Below, in pieces: positions 1 through 9,111 of a stretch of DNA of 64,000 bases (position 1 is the first letter of the stretch; each line of letters opens with the position of its first letter). The DNA is from Leisingera sp. ANG-M1 (lineage in GTDB: Bacteria > Pseudomonadota > Alphaproteobacteria > Rhodobacterales > Rhodobacteraceae). Both the position numbers and the translations under genes were made by a program. The notes under the pieces were generated by a model that worked only from the letters and a program-made list of their open reading frames with translations, made no database searches and was not told the DNA's origin. Location: NCBI RefSeq assembly GCF_000813745.1, contig NZ_JWLC01000025.1:336127-400126 (forward strand), in the 5' to 3' direction.

Positions 1-885
1 ACCCTGCCGGTGATCAGTGCAGCGCCGGCGCTGCCTGCTGCGGCAGATGGTGCTGATGCGGGCCTCTCCGGCGATGACGCAGAAGAAACAGCACAAGCGG
101 CCGCGTCCGGTGCCGAGAACCAGGAAAGTGCCGCCCCCAAGATTGGCACGCCGGTTATTCCCCTTACCGAGCGGAACAAGGCGCAGGAGACGGGCGGGCT
201 TTCCCAGGAATCTCCCTTTGCGGCTTTCGCTGAACCCTTTTCCAACCCGGACAACAGGCCGCTGATGTCGATCGTCCTGATTGACGATGCAGGCGCGGTC
301 GGGGCGGAGGCGCTGGCTGAGTTTCCGTATCCGCTGAGTTTCGCAATAGATCCCGAAGACCCGGAGGCGCAGGCCAAGATGGCTGCCCGGCGCTCGGCAG
401 GGTTCGAAGTTCTGATGCTTGCGGATTTGCCGCGGGGTGCCTCTCCGCAGGATGCGGAAACCGCGTTGGAAGTTTGGCGCGGAAACCTGCCGGAAGCGGT
501 TGCAATCATGGAAGGTGTGGACACCGGTGTGCAAGGCAACCGGCCGCTGGCGGATCAGGTGGCAGCGGTGGCGGCATCTGCAGGCTTTGGCCTGATTACC
601 CAGAACAGCGGTCTCAACACGGTTCAGAAGCTGGCTCTGCGGGATGGAGTTCCGGCAGGTGTCGTGTTCCGGGATTTTGACGGCGCAGGTCAGAACCCGC
701 GGGCGATCCGGCGGTTTCTGGATCAGGCAGCATTCCGTGCTGGACAGGAAGGCGCTGTAATCATGCTGGGCCGCTTGCGCCCCGACACGGTGTCTGCACT
801 GCTGATCTGGGGGCTTCAGGACCGCGCCTCGCGGGTCGCCTTGGCTCCGGTATCCGCCAGCCTGGAAGCGAAACTGCCAAAGTGA
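1..885 (+). CDS. Divergent polysaccharide deacetylase family protein (5' truncated by window)
   Basis: The frame is open from base 1, so the N-terminus lies outside the window and only about 294 residues are seen. An Ala/Glu-rich, low-complexity linker comes first. It leads into a compact domain beginning near MSIVLIDDAG, with alternating beta strands and helices, including PLSFAIDP and the later AVIMLGRLRPDT stretch. This arrangement of a disordered periplasmic linker plus a NodB-like divergent deacetylase fold (YibQ/DUF610 type, PF04748) is typical of alphaproteobacterial envelope proteins. The usual role is thought to be cell-wall or polysaccharide modification, but the substrate is not known. 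It converges on trpE. Confidence 0.75.
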   Translation, partial: TLPVISAAPALPAAADGADAGLSGDDAEETAQAAASGAENQESAAPKIGTPVIPLTERNKAQETGGLSQESPFAAFAEPFSNPDNRPLMSIVLIDDAGAVGAEALAEFPYPLSFAIDPEDPEAQAKMAARRSAGFEVLMLADLPRGASPQDAETALEVWRGNLPEAVAIMEGVDTGVQGNRPLADQVAAVAASAGFGLITQNSGLNTVQKLALRDGVPAGVVFRDFDGAGQNPRAIRRFLDQAAFRAGQEGAVIMLGRLRPDTVSALLIWGLQDRASRVALAPVSASLEAKLPK

Positions 886-887
886 AA

Positions 888-908
888 CGGCGCCCGGAGC
901 GGGCGCCG
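888..908 (+). terminator. Stem-loop between converging deacetylase gene and trpE
   Basis: A 9-bp perfect stem (CGGCGCCCG/CGGGCGCCG) with a GAG loop starts 3 bp after the deacetylase stop. No T-tract follows on either strand, so it may be a weak intrinsic terminator or a 3'-end stabilising hairpin shared by both converging transcripts. Confidence 0.5.
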
Positions 909-965
909 TGCCTCCGGCGGGAGTATTTCTGACCAGAAAGAAGCCGTTAGGCGCCTGTCTTATCC

Positions 966-2477
966 TTAGCGGTTGCCGTTTCCAGTGAAACGGGCTGCGT
1001 CTGCAGCGGCGCGGCGGATCGCATTGGATTTATGGACAGTCTCCATGTATTCCGCCTCCGGGTCGCTGTCATAGACAACTCCGCCGCCTGCCTGGATGTA
1101 GAGGTTTTGGTCCTTGACGATGGCAGTGCGCAGGGCAATGCACATATCCATATCGCCTCCCGCCGAGAAATAGCCGACGCCGCCGCCGTAGATGCCGCGC
1201 TTCTCCGGCTCCAGCTCGTCGATGATCTCCATCGCACGCACCTTGGGGGCGCCGGAGACGGTGCCAGCGGGCATGCCGGCAAAGAAGGCATCAAGCGCGT
1301 CCTTGTCTTCGGCGAGTTCGCCGACGACGTTGGAAACGATATGCATCACATGGCTGTAGCGCTCGATGATGAACTTCTCAGTCGGGCGCACGGTGCCGAT
1401 CTTGGCCACCCGGCCAGTGTCGTTGCGGCCCAGGTCCAAGAGCATCAGGTGTTCTGCCAGCTCTTTCTTGTCGGCCAGCAGGTCGGCCTCAAGCGCCTTG
1501 TCCTCTTCGGGCGTGGCGCCGCGGGGGCGGGTGCCCGCAATGGGCCGGATGGTGACCTCCTGGCCGAAGACACGGACCAGGATTTCCGGGCTTGCACCCA
1601 CCACCTGGAAGCCGCCGAAGTTGAAATAGAACATGAAGGGCGAGGGGTTGGTGCGCCGCAAGCTCCGGTAAAGTGCAAAAGGCGGTTCGCGGAATTCCTG
1701 AGTCCAGCGCTGCGCCGGAACCACCTGGAAAATGTCACCTGCGCGGATGTACTCCTTGGCCTTCTCCACCGCGGCCTTATAGCCGTCCTTGGTGAAATTC
1801 GACACCGGCGGGGACACTTCATGCGCGTCGCCCAGATCGCGGCTTTCGGCAGGCATGGCGCGCTCAAGATCGCGCACCGCGTCCATCACCCGCTCAGCAG
1901 CCTGGGCGTAAGCCGCCTTGGCGGTCTGGCGGTCGGTGGACCAGACCGGAGAGACCACGGTCACTTCACCTTTGACACCGTCCAGCACAGCGATCACCGA
2001 CGGCCGCAGCATCAGCGCGTCCGGCAGGCCCAGCGGGTCCGGATTCACATCCGGCAGGTGCTCGACCAGGCGGATCATGTCATAGCCCAGGTAGCCGAAC
2101 AGGCCCGCCGCGGCCTGCGGCAGGTCCTCGGGCAGATCGATTTTGCTTTCGGCGATCAGAGCCCGCAGATTGTCCATCGGGTTGCCGTCCTGCGGCGTGA
2201 AGTCATCTGCATCAAACCGCGCCGAGCGGTTCAGAGATGACTGCTCGCCGTGGCAGCGCCAGACCAGATCCGGCTTCATGCCGATGATCGAATAGCGCCC
2301 GCGCACCTCGCCGCCAGTGACGGATTCCAGCATGAAGGCGTCCTTCTGAGCGCCGGTCAGCTTGAGCATCAGCGACACCGGAGTGTCGAGATCGGCGGCA
2401 AGGCGGGTGTAGACAACCTGGTTTTCACCGGCTTCATAAGCCTTAGAAAAGGTATCGAAATCTGGGGTCAGAGCCAT
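966..2477 (-). CDS. trpE: Anthranilate synthase component I
   Basis: TrpE converts chorismate plus ammonia or glutamine to anthranilate, the first committed step of tryptophan synthesis. The 503-residue product has normal family length. The N-terminal domain carries the LES-type allosteric region near MLESVTGGEVRGRYS. The chorismate-binding domain includes GASPEILV, PIAGTRPRG, DLGRNDTGR, GTVSGAPKVRAM and the C-terminal IQAGGGVVYDSDPE segment. It starts 15 bp downstream of the PpiD-like gene on the same strand and is probably cotranscribed with it. No trpG, trpD or trpC follows: the next gene downstream is convergent. The glutaminase subunit must therefore be encoded elsewhere. Confidence 0.96.
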   Translation of the reverse strand: MALTPDFDTFSKAYEAGENQVVYTRLAADLDTPVSLMLKLTGAQKDAFMLESVTGGEVRGRYSIIGMKPDLVWRCHGEQSSLNRSARFDADDFTPQDGNPMDNLRALIAESKIDLPEDLPQAAAGLFGYLGYDMIRLVEHLPDVNPDPLGLPDALMLRPSVIAVLDGVKGEVTVVSPVWSTDRQTAKAAYAQAAERVMDAVRDLERAMPAESRDLGDAHEVSPPVSNFTKDGYKAAVEKAKEYIRAGDIFQVVPAQRWTQEFREPPFALYRSLRRTNPSPFMFYFNFGGFQVVGASPEILVRVFGQEVTIRPIAGTRPRGATPEEDKALEADLLADKKELAEHLMLLDLGRNDTGRVAKIGTVRPTEKFIIERYSHVMHIVSNVVGELAEDKDALDAFFAGMPAGTVSGAPKVRAMEIIDELEPEKRGIYGGGVGYFSAGGDMDMCIALRTAIVKDQNLYIQAGGGVVYDSDPEAEYMETVHKSNAIRRAAADAARFTGNGNR

Positions 2478-2492
2478 GATCGCTTGCCTTGA

Positions 2493-4334
2493 TTAGTGAA
2501 AGTTGGCTTGCGCGGCGTTCAGCGCCTGCTGATCGACACGGGGTTCAGCGCGGGCTTGAACATCCTGCACATAGGCCTCGAACAAAGCTTGGGCCAGGTT
2601 TTGGTCCATTTGCGCTTGCAGGGCCTGGGTGAGCAGTTTCATATCATCGCTTTCTTCCGGCGGCAGGACGGCATCCAGCCGGACAACCACAGCCGACTCG
2701 GCGTCCTGAACCAGGCGGAACTCGCCCTCGGCCATCCCGAACACCTGGGTGACCAAATCAGCCGGAACGGTGTCGATATAGGCGGTGCGGGTCAGGCCGG
2801 TTTCGGTTTTGACAGCGGCGCCTTCTGCAAAGCTGTCTGCAGCCTTGGCTTGGGAAAGAAGCTCTTCACCTTGTTGCCGCAATGCCGTGGCAAGGCGATC
2901 CGCCTGCCAGGCCGCGAGCACTTGTTCCTTGGCCTCTGCAAAGGGTTCCGGGCGTTCCGGCAGGATCTCGTCCAGCCGCAGGGCAAACAGGCTGCCATCG
3001 TCGAGGAAATCCACCGCCGGGAAATCCTCTGCGTTAACGGCAGCGGCGGCGGTGCGGAAGCCTTCGTAGGCGGCAATGCCGTCGCTGGTCTCGCTCGTCC
3101 AGTTGATCTGCGCGAGCTCCAGACCGTTTTCGGTGGCCAGTTCTTCAAGCGTGGCGCCGCCTGCCAGAAGGTCGTCGATGTCCTCGGCCTGTGCTTCCAC
3201 CAGACGGCGGGCGCGGTCAGCAGAAAGCTCATCGCGCAGCTCCGCCTTGGCCTGTTCAAAGGTGGTGGTCTGCGCCTCAAGGCGGCCGTTGATGCGGAAC
3301 AGGGCCGGGCCGAGATCAGAGGGCAGGGGACCTGCCACATCGCCGACTTGCGCAGAAAAGACATCGGTTCCCGCTGCACCCAGATCGCCCATGGTCACGT
3401 CGCCGAGGTCGATGTCCTGCAGGGTCAGGCCGCGGGCATCCACCAGGCTTTCGAAAGTGGCGCCGCCGGTTTCCAGCTGCGCCTTGGCGCTTGCAGCGGA
3501 GTCCTCATCAGCAAAGACCAGGCGCTCGACCAGGCGGCGTTCAGGCACCTGGTACTGGCTGGAGCGGTCGTCAAACAGGTCCCGCAGCATTGCTTCATCT
3601 ACCTCTACCTCGTCCAGCAGCATCGCCGGGCGCAGCGCGGCATAGGTGATCACCTTGGCTTCGGGCAGCATGAACTGATCCTGGTTGGCCTCATAGAAAG
3701 CCTGGAGGTCAGCGTCCGAAGGCACCTGCGCGGTCAGAGCGATGTCAGAGGCATTGACCTGTACATAAGAAAAGCTGCGGCGGGCGCCGATAAAGCCGGT
3801 CAAGGTACCGGTCAGCGTCTGCGGCATTTCGGTGCCGGACAAAATCGCGCTTTGCACGATGGTGCGGGCGGCTTCACGGCGCAGGTCATCTTCGAACTGT
3901 TTTTCGGACAGGCCGGCATTGCGAAGCGCAAAGCTGTAGGCCTCGCGGTCGAATTCACCGTTCACGCCCTGGAAAGCATCAATGGCGGCCAGTTCTTCAA
4001 TCAGGTTTTCGTCACCGATGGACAGGCCAAGGTCTTTTGTTTCGTGATCCAATGCGGCGATCGAGATCAGCCGGCCCAGCACAACGCGGTCCAAACCGAA
4101 GGCGGTCAGCTGCGACATCGGCATGGCCTGGCCGGTCTGCGCCTGCAGGGCACGCTGTTCGCGCTGCAGCTCGCGGACGTAATCGCCAATGCTGACTTCC
4201 TCATCGCCAACTTGCGCTACAGAAGATCCTGAACTGGTGAAATTCACCGCGCCAAAGCCGGCCAGGCCGACGATCAGCATCCCCATCAGGATCCAGACAA
4301 AGGTTTTGGATAGCTTCTGCATGCCTGCGGCCAT
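2493..4334 (-). CDS. ppiD: PpiD/SurA-like periplasmic peptidyl-prolyl isomerase
   Basis: A 613-residue protein anchored by one N-terminal membrane helix (about residues 11-30, KTFVWILMGMLIVGLAGFG) with a large periplasmic part. It has a SurA_N/PpiD-type helical chaperone region, a parvulin-like (PpiC) rotamase segment in the middle, and a helical C-terminus ending ALNAAQANFH. The family helps fold outer-membrane proteins near the SecYEG exit. The start was set at the ATG preceded by GAGGG; an in-frame extension upstream reads as low-complexity, non-conserved sequence. The parvulin catalytic residues look degenerate, as is common in PpiD, so isomerase activity is uncertain. trpE follows after 15 bp. 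Confidence 0.88.
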   Translation of the reverse strand: MAAGMQKLSKTFVWILMGMLIVGLAGFGAVNFTSSGSSVAQVGDEEVSIGDYVRELQREQRALQAQTGQAMPMSQLTAFGLDRVVLGRLISIAALDHETKDLGLSIGDENLIEELAAIDAFQGVNGEFDREAYSFALRNAGLSEKQFEDDLRREAARTIVQSAILSGTEMPQTLTGTLTGFIGARRSFSYVQVNASDIALTAQVPSDADLQAFYEANQDQFMLPEAKVITYAALRPAMLLDEVEVDEAMLRDLFDDRSSQYQVPERRLVERLVFADEDSAASAKAQLETGGATFESLVDARGLTLQDIDLGDVTMGDLGAAGTDVFSAQVGDVAGPLPSDLGPALFRINGRLEAQTTTFEQAKAELRDELSADRARRLVEAQAEDIDDLLAGGATLEELATENGLELAQINWTSETSDGIAAYEGFRTAAAAVNAEDFPAVDFLDDGSLFALRLDEILPERPEPFAEAKEQVLAAWQADRLATALRQQGEELLSQAKAADSFAEGAAVKTETGLTRTAYIDTVPADLVTQVFGMAEGEFRLVQDAESAVVVRLDAVLPPEESDDMKLLTQALQAQMDQNLAQALFEAYVQDVQARAEPRVDQQALNAAQANFH

Positions 4335-4450
4335 GATGCCCTCTTTATTGTTTGCCGCGCGGGAAAAGCCGGGCGGCGGGAAATGCCGCTGACTGAATAC
4401 GCGGCTGCCCGCAGAGGGGCAAGACGGTTGCGGATCAAACCGCTGGATGT

Positions 4451-5626
4451 TCAGGGGGTAAAGTCGGCCAGGCGGCTGAAAAGCGTCTGGATGCCTGCCC
4501 GGTCCACATTGGCAAAGGCAATCCGGAACTGGCGGGCGCCATCCGGATCCCCTTCGGGCATGAACATCGATCCCGGCAGCATCAGCACTGAAGCTTCGGC
4601 AACCAGTTTTCTGGCGACATCTTCCGACGAAAGATCGAAAGGGTGCTCGACATAGGCGAAGTAGGCGCCGCATCCGAGCAACCGCCAGCCTTTGGCTTCA
4701 AGCGCCGGAAACCCTTCTTCGATGGCCGTTCGGCGGCTGAGGATTTCCTGACGCTCCCCTGCCAGCCAGTCTTGCAAGTTTTCGATTCCCCAAAGCGCGC
4801 CTGCCTGGCCCAGCTGCGACGGGCAGATTGTAACGGTATCGAGAAACTTCTCCATTTCGAACATCATTTTTGGGGAGGCAGCGATAGCCCCAACTCGGTG
4901 GCCGGTCAGCCGGTAAGCCTTGGAGAAGGAGTAAAGGTGAATGAGCGTCCGGTCCCAGTCTGCGGTCTGAAACAGCCCGTGCGGCGCGCCTGTTCGGCTG
5001 TCGAAGTCGCGGTAGGTCTCATCCACGATCAGCGACAGGCCTGATTTGCGGGCCAGGTCAAAGAAAGCCCGCACCAGTCCGTCCGGGTACTCCACGCCGC
5101 AAGGGTTGTTGGGGGTGACCAGCACGATGGCACGGGTCCGGTCCGTGATCAGATTTTGCGCCTTGGCCGGATCCGGCAGCATGCCCTCGCCAACGGACAG
5201 CGGCACAGCTTTGACGCCGGCCATGTCCAGCCACATCTTGTGGTTGAAGTACCAAGGCACCGGGATGATCACCTCGTCGCCTTCACCGCAAAGCGCGGCA
5301 ATGGCTGCGGCAAAGGCCTGGTTGCAGCCGGAAGTAATACCCACCTGATCAGCAGCTACAGCCGCTTCGTAGTGATCCGAGATCTGCCCGGCCAGCGCCT
5401 GGCGGAGCGCGTCATTGCCCAGCACCGGCCCATAGAGATGTGCATCAACGTTATTCAGCGCGGCGTCGGCAAGCGCCTGGCGCAGTCCTTCGGGCGGTGC
5501 TTCTGCCGGCGCAGCCTGGCTGACATTCAGCAGCGGGCGCCCGGGAGGGAACCTCACCCCGGCCACCCAGCGACGCGATTCGACGATGGGGGAAACGAAG
5601 GTGGCCTCAGTACGGGTGCGGTTCAT
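4451..5626 (-). CDS. PLP-dependent class I/II aminotransferase
   Basis: A fold-type I aminotransferase of 391 residues. Visible features are the cofactor-phosphate glycine/serine segment GITSGCNQAF (about residue 96), TPNNPCG (171-177), the VDETYRDF aspartate that contacts the pyridine nitrogen (about 202), and the Schiff-base lysine in YSFSKAYRLTGHRVG at about residue 236. The amino donor cannot be deduced from sequence; the relatives are aspartate/tyrosine/aromatic or branched-chain-type enzymes. The start was placed at the ATG preceded by GGAG six bases upstream, rather than 30 bases earlier. It lies downstream of, and in the same direction as, gpt, but a strong terminator separates them. 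Confidence 0.88.
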   Translation of the reverse strand: MNRTRTEATFVSPIVESRRWVAGVRFPPGRPLLNVSQAAPAEAPPEGLRQALADAALNNVDAHLYGPVLGNDALRQALAGQISDHYEAAVAADQVGITSGCNQAFAAAIAALCGEGDEVIIPVPWYFNHKMWLDMAGVKAVPLSVGEGMLPDPAKAQNLITDRTRAIVLVTPNNPCGVEYPDGLVRAFFDLARKSGLSLIVDETYRDFDSRTGAPHGLFQTADWDRTLIHLYSFSKAYRLTGHRVGAIAASPKMMFEMEKFLDTVTICPSQLGQAGALWGIENLQDWLAGERQEILSRRTAIEEGFPALEAKGWRLLGCGAYFAYVEHPFDLSSEDVARKLVAEASVLMLPGSMFMPEGDPDGARQFRIAFANVDRAGIQTLFSRLADFTP

Positions 5627-5736
5627 CAAAAGCTCCAGACGCCGGTGCAGCATCAAATTCGGCTGCGGGAATACTACCGGACTATCCTTGGCATGACCGC
5701 GCGCCGTGCCTCAAGCGGAATTGCCCGCCATCCGGC

Positions 5737-5767
5737 AAAAGAAAAGGCGCGCCCCGCAGAGCGCGCC
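5737..5767 (-). terminator. Intrinsic terminator after gpt
   Basis: A GGCGCGC/GCGCGCC stem (5746-5752 with 5761-5767) is flanked on the minus strand by a T-rich run (TTTTCTTTT). It ends the fabI-gpt transcript. A TTTCTTT run on the other side would let it work in both directions. Confidence 0.8.
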
Positions 5768-5795
5768 TTTCTTTCCATTGAACCTTCAGCAGGGA

Positions 5796-6299
5796 TCAGT
5801 CCTTGCCGCGGTAGGGCTCGACGTATTGCAGCGCCATGTCCCAGGGGAAGAAGATCCAGGTATCCTGGCTCACCTCGGTGATGAAGGTATCCACCATCGG
5901 GCGGCCCTGCGGCTTGGCATAGACAGTTGCGAAATGCGCCTTGGGGTACAGTTTGCGGACCAGTTCAAGGGTCTTGCCGCTGTCGACCAGGTCATCAATG
6001 ACCAAGACGCCTTCACCATCGCCCATCAGGCCTGCGTCAGGGGATTTCAGCACTTCCGCTTCGCCCTGTGCCTGGTGGTGGTAGGATTTCACCGAGATGG
6101 TGTCGACAGTGCGGATGTCCAGCTCGCGGCTGACGATCATGGCCGGCGCCATGCCGCCGCGGGTGATCGCAACAACGGCACGCCAGGCGCCGTCATCGGG
6201 GCCTTGCCCGTCCAGGCGCCAGGCCAGCGCCCGCGAGTCGCGGTGGATCTGGTCCCAGCTGATGTGAAAGCCTTTTTCGTGCGGCAGACGGTCGGTCAT
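5796..6299 (-). CDS. gpt: Xanthine(-guanine) phosphoribosyltransferase
   Basis: A purine-salvage enzyme that transfers phosphoribose from PRPP to xanthine or guanine. The 167-residue product has the expected length. The PRPP-binding signature [13 protein letters not shown] is clear in the second half, and WIFFPWD near the C-terminus is typical of the XGPRT subgroup. The ATG is preceded by GGGGAG with good spacing; a longer frame upstream has no ribosome-binding site. It is the second gene after fabI, 72 bp downstream, with a GC-rich hairpin between them. Confidence 0.92.
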   Translation of the reverse strand: MTDRLPHEKGFHISWDQIHRDSRALAWRLDGQGPDDGAWRAVVAITRGGMAPAMIVSRELDIRTVDTISVKSYHHQAQGEAEVLKSPDAGLMGDGEGVLVIDDLVDSGKTLELVRKLYPKAHFATVYAKPQGRPMVDTFITEVSQDTWIFFPWDMALQYVEPYRGKD

Positions 6300-6334
6300 A
6301 TGTTTTGCTCCCCGCGAGATCGCGTCGGCTGGCA

Positions 6335-6360
6335 GAGGCCCAGGGGAACCCCGGGGCCTC
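6335..6360 (-). terminator. GC-rich hairpin between fabI and gpt
   Basis: A GAGGCCC...GGGCCTC stem continues, after one A/G mismatch, into GGGG-AA-CCCC. There is no T-tract, so it more likely slows decay or partly attenuates transcription between the two genes than terminates fully. Confidence 0.45.
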
Positions 6361-6371
6361 AATTCGTTCAG

Positions 6372-7175
6372 TTACTTAGAGATGTCAGGCGCATCCACCG
6401 CCTTCATACCTACCACGTGATAGCCGGCATCCACATGCAGGTTCTCGCCGGTCACGCCGGAGCTGAGATCGGACAGCAAGTAAAGTGCGGACTTGCCGAC
6501 ATCGTCGGTGGTGACATTGCGGCGCAGCGGCGAGTTGTACTCGTTCCACTTCATGATGTAGCGGAAATCGCCGATACCGGAGGCGGCCAGGGTCTTGATC
6601 GGGCCGGCCGAGATCGCATTGACCCGGATGCCGTCCTTGCCCAGATCCTCGGCCAGGTATTTGACCGACGCTTCCAGCGCCGCCTTGGCCACGCCCATCA
6701 CATTGTAGTGAGGCATCACCTGCTCGGCGCCGTAGTAGGTAAGGGTCAGCAGCGAGCCGCCTTCGGACATCATCTTCTCGGCACGGTTCGCCACCGCAGT
6801 GAAAGAGAAGACCGAGATGTCCATGGTCATCTGGAAGTTGGCACGGCTGGTGTCGACATAGCGGCCGCGCAGTTCGTTCTTGTCGGAAAAGCCGATGGCG
6901 TGAACGACAAAATCCAGCTTGCCCCATTTGCTTTCCAGCTCGGCAAACAAGGCATCAATCGAGGCCTCGTCCGAGACATCGCATGGCAGCACGATATCGC
7001 TGCCCAGCTGCTCGGCCAGCGGCGCAACACGCTTCTTCAGCGCCTCGCCCTGGAAGGAAAACGCGAGCTCGGCACCGGCATCGGCGCAGGCCTTGGCGAT
7101 CCCCCAAGCAATGGATTTGTCGTTGGCCAGGCCCATGATGAGGCCGCGCTTACCGGCCATCAGTTGACTAGACAT
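6372..7175 (-). CDS. fabI: Enoyl-[acyl-carrier-protein] reductase (NADH)
   Basis: FabI reduces trans-2-enoyl-ACP in the last step of each fatty-acid elongation cycle. The 267-residue protein is an atypical short-chain dehydrogenase. It has the N-terminal LIMGLANDKSIAWGIA nucleotide-binding stretch, YYGAEQVMPHY, and the catalytic Tyr-X6-Lys pair at about Y157/K164 (YNVMGVAK). SAGPIKTLAASGI forms the substrate-loop region. The ATG follows GGAGAACCTGC. It is divergent from pdxH across a 133-bp promoter region. FabI is the target of triclosan-type inhibitors; the sequence shows no obvious deviation at the tyrosine/lysine site. Confidence 0.95.
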   Translation of the reverse strand: MSSQLMAGKRGLIMGLANDKSIAWGIAKACADAGAELAFSFQGEALKKRVAPLAEQLGSDIVLPCDVSDEASIDALFAELESKWGKLDFVVHAIGFSDKNELRGRYVDTSRANFQMTMDISVFSFTAVANRAEKMMSEGGSLLTLTYYGAEQVMPHYNVMGVAKAALEASVKYLAEDLGKDGIRVNAISAGPIKTLAASGIGDFRYIMKWNEYNSPLRRNVTTDDVGKSALYLLSDLSSGVTGENLHVDAGYHVVGMKAVDAPDISK

Positions 7176-7308
7176 GCAGGTTCTCCGCCTGTGATCTGAT
7201 AATTTAGCGGTGTTTAATATGCTGCGCGGGTCGCTTCAAGGGTGCACGCCCTTGCCGATGGCCAGGAAGCTGCATAGGTTGCACGCAATTCCGCTACGAG
7301 GTGACCGA

Positions 7309-7914
7309 ATGTCCGACCGTTCAGGTATTTTTGCAGGCGACGATCCCTTTGCCATCGCCCGCGCCTGGCTGGCAGAGGCCGAACAGGCCGAACCCAATGA
7401 TCCCAATGCCATCGCCCTGGCCACTGTGGACGAGACCGGGCTGCCCAACAGCCGCATGGTTTTGCTCAAGGAGATCGAGGACGGCGCCTTTGTGTTCTAC
7501 ACCAATTACGAGAGTGCAAAGGCCCGAGAACTTGATCAGGCCGGCAAGGCCGCCTTTGTGATGCACTGGAAATCGCTGCGCCGGCAAATTCGCGTGCGCG
7601 GCACGATCAGCCGCGAAGACGGGCCCCAGGCCGATGAATACTACAAATCGCGTTCGCTCAAGAGCCGCCTGGGAGCCTGGGCTTCAAAGCAGTCGCAGCC
7701 ATTGGACAGCCGCGGCACGCTGATGGCCGAAGTGGCGAAAATCACTGCCACCAAAGGAACTAACCCGGACCGGCCACCATTCTGGGGCGGCTACCGGCTG
7801 ACTCCAGTGGAAATCGAGTTCTGGGCCGATGGCGCATTCCGGTTGCATGACCGGTTCCGCTGGCGCCGCGAGAATGCAGATGCAGCATGGGAAATCCTGC
7901 GCCTCAACCCTTGA
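7309..7914 (+). CDS. pdxH: Pyridoxamine 5'-phosphate oxidase
   Basis: An FMN enzyme that oxidises pyridoxamine 5'-phosphate or pyridoxine 5'-phosphate to pyridoxal phosphate. The 201-residue product has the normal length. FMN-contacting stretches include [21 protein letters not shown] and [14 protein letters not shown]. The C-terminal dimerisation region ends with [10 protein letters not shown], where the conserved arginines contact the substrate phosphate. The start chosen is the ATG after GAGGTGACCGA; upstream in-frame codons lack a ribosome site. Confidence 0.95.
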   Translation: MSDRSGIFAGDDPFAIARAWLAEAEQAEPNDPNAIALATVDETGLPNSRMVLLKEIEDGAFVFYTNYESAKARELDQAGKAAFVMHWKSLRRQIRVRGTISREDGPQADEYYKSRSLKSRLGAWASKQSQPLDSRGTLMAEVAKITATKGTNPDRPPFWGGYRLTPVEIEFWADGAFRLHDRFRWRRENADAAWEILRLNP

Positions 7915-8047
7915 TGCAAAAGGTTAAAGTTTACCTAGGGTCAATAGCAGTTTCGTGACAATTTCAGGACTTTTTAGCTTGAATTCCAAGGTCAGAATCG
8001 CGCATCAGGGCATCATCAAAATAAAAAAAACGCGGTGGAATAAGTAA

Positions 8048-8587
8048 GTGGCAGAAGATCTCAGCAGCTTGCAGCAGGTACAGGGGCTGGTGAAGTGGTT
8101 CGATCCGGCCAAGGGATACGGCTTTGTCGTATCTGACGAGGGCGGCCCGGACATTCTTCTCCACGTGAATGTGCTGCGCAATTTCGGCCAAAGTTCGGTT
8201 GCGGACGGTGCCCGGATTGAGGTTGTCACTCATCAGACCGGCCGCGGTGTCCAAGCCGTTGAGGTCCTCTCAGTTCAGCCGCCGGAGCGCGACGACACCC
8301 CGGTGCTGAGCGATTTCGCCGAGCTTGATATGGACAGCCTGCAGAACGAGCCGCTGGAGCCTGCACGGGTCAAATGGTTCGACAAGGGCAAGGGCTTTGG
8401 TTTTGCCAATGTCTTCGGCCGCGGTGACGATGTGTTCCTGCATGTCGAGGTGCTGCGCCAGTCGGGGCTTGCTGATCTGCAGCCGGGCGAAGCGCTGGCG
8501 ATGCGGGTGATCGACGGCAAACGCGGCCGCATGGCGGTAGAGGTGCTGGCTTGGGAAGCTGCCCTGCTGCCAGGCGCACTGGACTGA
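8048..8587 (+). CDS. Tandem cold-shock-domain protein
   Basis: A 179-residue protein with two cold-shock domains joined by an acidic linker. Domain one (about residues 11-77) contains VKWFDPAKGYGFV and DILLHV. Domain two (about 107-172) contains VKWFDKGKGFGFA and DVFLHVEVL, matching RNP1 and RNP2 nucleic-acid-binding motifs. Single-stranded RNA or DNA chaperone activity is expected. The start is GTG preceded by GGTGGA; no ATG lies nearby. Double-domain forms are common in Rhodobacteraceae, unlike the about 68-residue CspA type. The DUF192 gene begins only 4 bp after the stop. Confidence 0.9.
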   Translation: MAEDLSSLQQVQGLVKWFDPAKGYGFVVSDEGGPDILLHVNVLRNFGQSSVADGARIEVVTHQTGRGVQAVEVLSVQPPERDDTPVLSDFAELDMDSLQNEPLEPARVKWFDKGKGFGFANVFGRGDDVFLHVEVLRQSGLADLQPGEALAMRVIDGKRGRMAVEVLAWEAALLPGALD

Positions 8588-8591
8588 GCAC

Positions 8592-9068
8592 ATGCTAGGG
8601 CGCCTTTTCTCCACGGGATTGGGCGCCGTACTGCCATTTGTTGCCAGCGCCTCCTGGGCCGCTGACTGTGCTCCGGGCCGCGTCGACTTGCGGGGCTCCT
8701 GGGGTCAGATCGGCTTCAGCGTTGAAATCGCCGACGACGAGCAGGAACGGGCCCAAGGGCTGATGTTCCGCGAAAGCCTGCCGCGCGGGGCAGGGATGCT
8801 GTTTGTATACGAGCATCCGCAAACCGCTGCCTTCTGGATGAAGAACACGCTGATTCCGCTGGATATCATCTTTCTGGATGAAAACGGCCTGGTGACCACG
8901 GTTCATGAGAACGCAGTCCCCGGTGATTTGACCCCCATTCCGGGCGGCGATCACGTCTTTGCCGTGCTTGAAATCAATGGCGGGCTGGCGCGCCGGTACG
9001 GGATTTCTGCAGGCACCCAGATGCGGCACGAAATTTTTTCGCGCACAGCAGCAGTTTGGCCCTGTTAG
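8592..9068 (+). CDS. DUF192 family exported protein
   Basis: A 158-residue protein with an N-terminal signal peptide (hydrophobic stretch ending ASASWAAD) followed by a DUF192 domain. The domain contains the typical QERAQGLMFRESLP, GMLFVY, FWMKNTLIPLDIIF and VLEINGG segments. The biochemical role of DUF192 is not established. It directly follows the cold-shock gene with a 4-bp gap, so the two are probably cotranscribed. tRNA-Pro lies 43 bp downstream. Confidence 0.85.
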   Translation: MLGRLFSTGLGAVLPFVASASWAADCAPGRVDLRGSWGQIGFSVEIADDEQERAQGLMFRESLPRGAGMLFVYEHPQTAAFWMKNTLIPLDIIFLDENGLVTTVHENAVPGDLTPIPGGDHVFAVLEINGGLARRYGISAGTQMRHEIFSRTAAVWPC

Positions 9069-9111
9069 GGCTTTTCAAATCAGTTTCCCGGATATAGGAA
9101 GGCGCACGGTC

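Noticed and set aside
1032..2240. Long open frame antisense to trpE
   Set aside because: GC-rich codon bias makes long shadow frames. It has no domain signature and trpE on the other strand is clearly conserved.
2496..4232. 578-codon frame antisense to the PpiD gene
   Set aside because: Composition is rich in His, Gln and Arg as expected of a shadow, with no recognisable motif.
5706..7199. Long plus-strand frame across gpt and fabI
   Set aside because: It covers two well-identified genes and has no ribosome site.
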